Positions 5,676-6,946 of a stretch of 6,946 nt of DNA are shown one piece after another. Made by a program: the position numbers and the translations under genes. Position 1 is the first letter of the stretch. Every line of letters starts with the position of its first letter. The stretch spans positions 1 to 6,946 of the forward strand of contig CALKAQ010000096.1 in the NCBI GenBank assembly GCA_937983075.1, given 5' to 3'. The notes under the pieces were generated by a model. It worked only from the letters and a program-made list of their open reading frames with translations, was not told where the DNA came from and ran no database searches. The stretch is from an uncultured bacterium. Its GTDB lineage: Bacteria; Bacillota; Limnochordia; DTU080; JAAYLA01.

Positions 5676-6455
5676 TCATAATGAACGAGGCCGGCCCCGT
5701 TTCGCACAACGTGGGTTATGCTGGAAGAGGGTCAACCAGCACAGAGCCACATACGAAAGGGGCCGGCATCATGCAGTATAACACGAAGTTTGTGGGTCTG
5801 GACGTTTCTAAGGACGACATTGCGGTGGCCATCGCTGATGCTCGTGGCGGCGAGGCCCGCTACTACGGGAAGATTGAGCACACGCCAGAGGCGGTGCGCA
5901 AGCTGATGAAAAAGCTGGGGCAGCCGCAGCAACTGGTTACGTGTTACGAAGCGGGCCCAACGGGCTACGAGTTGTATCGCCTGCTGAAGGAGATGGGTAT
6001 CCGCTGCATGGTTGTGGCGCCCACCCTGATTCCTGTTCGAGTTGGCGACCGGGTGAAGACCGACCGCCGGGACGCGGTGCGGTTGGCTCAACTGTTGCGC
6101 GCAGGGGAATTGCAACCGGTCTGGGTGCCCGACGAATCCCATGAGGCGCTGCGGGATTTGACCCGAGCCCGAGAGGACGCCAAGGAGGATCAACATCGAG
6201 CCCGTCAGCGCCTCTTGAAGTTCCTGTTGCGCCACGGCCTGCGGTCCCCAGCAGGGGTACGCCCGTGGAGCCGGCGTTACCGGGAGTGGCTGGACCGCTT
6301 GAGCTTTGACCATGCCGCCCAACAGATGGCTTTCCAGGAGTACCTGCGTGCCATCGACGAGATTGACGGGCGTCTGCACCGGCTGGAGGCCGAGATCCAC
6401 ATCCAAGCCACCGAGGGCGAGCATGCGGCGGTGATTCAAGCTCTTCAGACGATGA
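5676..6455 (+). mobile_element. IS110-family element, 3' part missing
   Basis: The segment begins where domain V homology stops and contains the structured leader and the first two thirds of an IS110-type recombinase. Homology ends near 6455, where a ParB-like fragment on the other strand begins, so the right end and about a third of the gene are absent. IS110 elements have no typical inverted repeats, so the left boundary is placed only by loss of intron similarity and is approximate. Confidence 0.65.
5690..5767 (+). promoter_or_regulatory. nested hairpin burying the IS110 ribosome binding site; possible bridge-RNA part
   Basis: Three nested stems are visible: GCCGGCCCC (5690-5698) with GGGGCCGGC (5759-5767), continued after a bulged G by TTTCG/CGAAA (5700-5704 with 5754-5758); GTGG/CCAC (5711-5714 with 5747-5750); and TGCTGG/CCAGCA (5719-5724 with 5736-5741) closing an 11-base loop. 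The ribosome binding site AAAGGGG (5756-5762) lies wholly in the 3' arm, 8 nt before ATG 5771. Transcripts entering from outside would hide it, a known IS device against unwanted expression. IS110 elements also encode a bridge RNA in the non-coding DNA upstream of the gene, and internal loops like these might belong to one. Both readings are inference; the pairing is seen. Confidence 0.6.
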
Positions 6456-6529
6456 TGGCGAGAGGCACCATTATCCCATGCCGCCGCACGCTCTCAATGA
6501 AATCCGCCGGCGGCGCCTCATCCCCGTAG
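5771..6529 (+). pseudogene. IS110-family transposase, C-terminally truncated
   Basis: The true start is ATG 5771 (MQYNTKFVGLDVSKD), with AAAGGGG 8 nt upstream; the same frame is open back to 5642 but crosses the intron end. The RuvC-like DEDD domain is complete: Asp11 in GLDVSK, Glu60 in CYEAGPTGY, Asp98 and Asp101 in KTDRRDA. A helical linker follows (residues 128-212). After EGEHAAVIQALQTM (about residue 228, base 6455) the family match ends and the frame runs through 25 unrelated residues to a stop at 6527-6529. The normal protein is about 340-400 residues and ends with a Tnp20 domain carrying the catalytic serine, which is absent here. A functional recombinase is therefore not expected. 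Confidence 0.9.
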
Positions 6530-6582
6530 ATTTTCCGGTTCAGCGGATGAGGCTTTAGTCCGGTAACACTCCACTCCAACAA
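6445..6582 (-). pseudogene. ParB/sulfiredoxin-fold domain, N-terminal fragment
   Basis: On the reverse strand a frame reading MEWSVTGLKPHPLNRKIYGD and then ADFIESVRRHGIMVPLAI matches the start of ParB N-terminal domains found in partition proteins and in phage or plasmid proteins fused to methylases. It ends at TGA 6447-6445, just where the GHRR nucleotide-binding motif should follow, because the sequence passes into the IS110 fragment. GGAGGGG (6594-6588) stands 5 and 8 nt ahead of two TTG codons (6582 and 6579), making these the likely start; the longer frame from ATG 6681 would run through two hairpins and has no family support. It is too short to have a function. Whether the parent protein was a chromosomal, plasmid or phage gene cannot be told. 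Confidence 0.6.
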
Positions 6583-6624
6583 AATCACCCCTCCGTGTGG
6601 TGTCCTCCGTGTCGGCATAAAGAA

Positions 6625-6656
6625 GGGCTGGCAGCCACGGAGGAAACTGCCAGCCC
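6625..6656 (-). terminator. perfect 10-bp stem-loop, terminator-like on the reverse strand
   Basis: GGGCTGGCAG (6625-6634) pairs perfectly with CTGCCAGCCC (6647-6656) around a 12-base loop. On the reverse strand the stem is followed by TTCTTTAT, so it could stop or attenuate transcription 43 nt before the ParB fragment start. Confidence 0.5.
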
Positions 6657-6657
6657 A

Positions 6658-6691
6658 TGCCCCGCCGCCGAAGCGGGGCAAACTTTTCTTT
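6658..6691 (+). terminator. intrinsic terminator, forward strand
   Basis: TGCCCCGC (6658-6665) pairs perfectly with GCGGGGCA (6673-6680) around a 7-base loop and is followed by AACTTTTCTTT. This is a standard Rho-independent terminator for forward transcription. No intact forward gene ends just upstream now, so it has probably been separated from its gene. Confidence 0.6.
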
Positions 6692-6946
6692 CGGTTGTGA
6701 TGAATCCGGTCGCCGGATGTAACGTCCCGCGCTGCCCTTCAGCTTGCGCTGTTTACCGGCCCTAACGAGCCATGGCCAGCGGGGTAACAGTTAGCAAGGG
6801 AATCCCGCCCCGGACCCGTGGAAACTCGGTGAATTTCGCGCCGGCGCGAGCGCGGCTGCTGGGGCGGTCGCGCCGCTCGGGTCGGTAGGGATTCGCTCCC
6901 CCCTCCCCCGCTTACTCGCTGGGAGGCACAATCCCCACGATTTGAG
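6692..6946. other. unassigned GC-rich sequence to the end of the window
   Basis: No open frame with protein-like composition, no tRNA and no IS end could be identified on either strand. It contains a 12-base string (ATTCGCTCCCCC, 6891-6902) also present at 3829-3840, and several short GC palindromes. It lies behind the 6658-6691 terminator. Confidence 0.4.

Noticed and set aside
5642..5770. IS110 protein starting at 5642
   Set aside because: That start lies within the maturase end and domain V and gives residues unlike the family. ATG 5771 has a proper ribosome binding site and the conserved N-terminus.
6583..6681. ParB fragment starting at ATG 6681
   Set aside because: The added residues come from reading through two perfect hairpins and show no similarity. 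The TTG codons at 6582/6579 behind GGAGGGG are better placed.
6692..6946. A second group IIC intron starting just after the 6658-6691 terminator
   Set aside because: Such introns do insert behind terminators, and GTAACAGTTAGC (6784-6795) resembles a piece of a known intron. But there is no GUGYG start and no other domain I element, so the match is too short.

Overview
The window is a mosaic. One intact metabolic-type gene sits at the left edge, and almost everything to its right is decayed genes and mobile elements inserted into or next to one another. Most of it is GC-rich; the first gene is visibly less so. Strong purine-rich Shine-Dalgarno sites, the IS3, IS1182 and IS110 transposase types, and group IIC-like intron pieces would suit a GC-rich member of the Bacillota, perhaps a thermophile. 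That is an inference from style; nothing here names the organism.

Layout. (1) 1-104 is an intergenic stretch with no clear promoter, ending in a good ribosome binding site. (2) 105-1349 (+) encodes an apparently intact two-domain hydrolase, a HAD-IIA phosphatase followed by a Nudix hydrolase. (3) 1417-1783 (+) is a cobT pseudogene: the beginning and the end of the cobalamin-pathway phosphoribosyltransferase survive, joined out of frame after loss of the middle. (4) 1784-2050 holds a possible small reverse-strand ORF and two copies of a short GTSACATT-type repeat that may be a worn IS end. (5) 2051-3538 is an IS1182-type element bounded by 19-bp inverted repeats; its reverse-strand transposase is dead (three frame breaks, one internal deletion). 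(6) 3541-3947 encodes no long protein. Its reverse strand looks like the 5' RNA part of a group II (IIC-like) intron with the first ten codons of its reverse transcriptase, cut off at the IS1182 edge. (7) 3948-5295 is a complete IS3-family element on the reverse strand, with orfA, orfB, a probable -1 frameshift site, a promoter, terminal repeats and a 3-bp GTT target duplication. (8) 5301-5675 (+) is the C-terminal maturase end of a group II intron protein, running into the intron's domain V hairpin. (9) About 5676-6455 (+) is an IS110-type element that keeps its structured leader and the RuvC-like N-terminal domain but has lost the catalytic C-terminal domain. (10) 6445-6582 (-) is the N-terminal fragment of a ParB/sulfiredoxin-fold protein, followed by two strong hairpins at 6625-6691. 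(11) 6692-6946 has no feature I can name.

The region reads as a pile-up of elements. Only the HAD-Nudix gene and the IS3 element look functional. I saw no multi-gene defence or biosynthetic system. The points most worth following up are the HAD-Nudix fusion, the nested RNA hairpin that buries the ribosome binding site of the IS110 gene, and the two group II intron pieces lying in opposite orientations on either side of the IS3 element.
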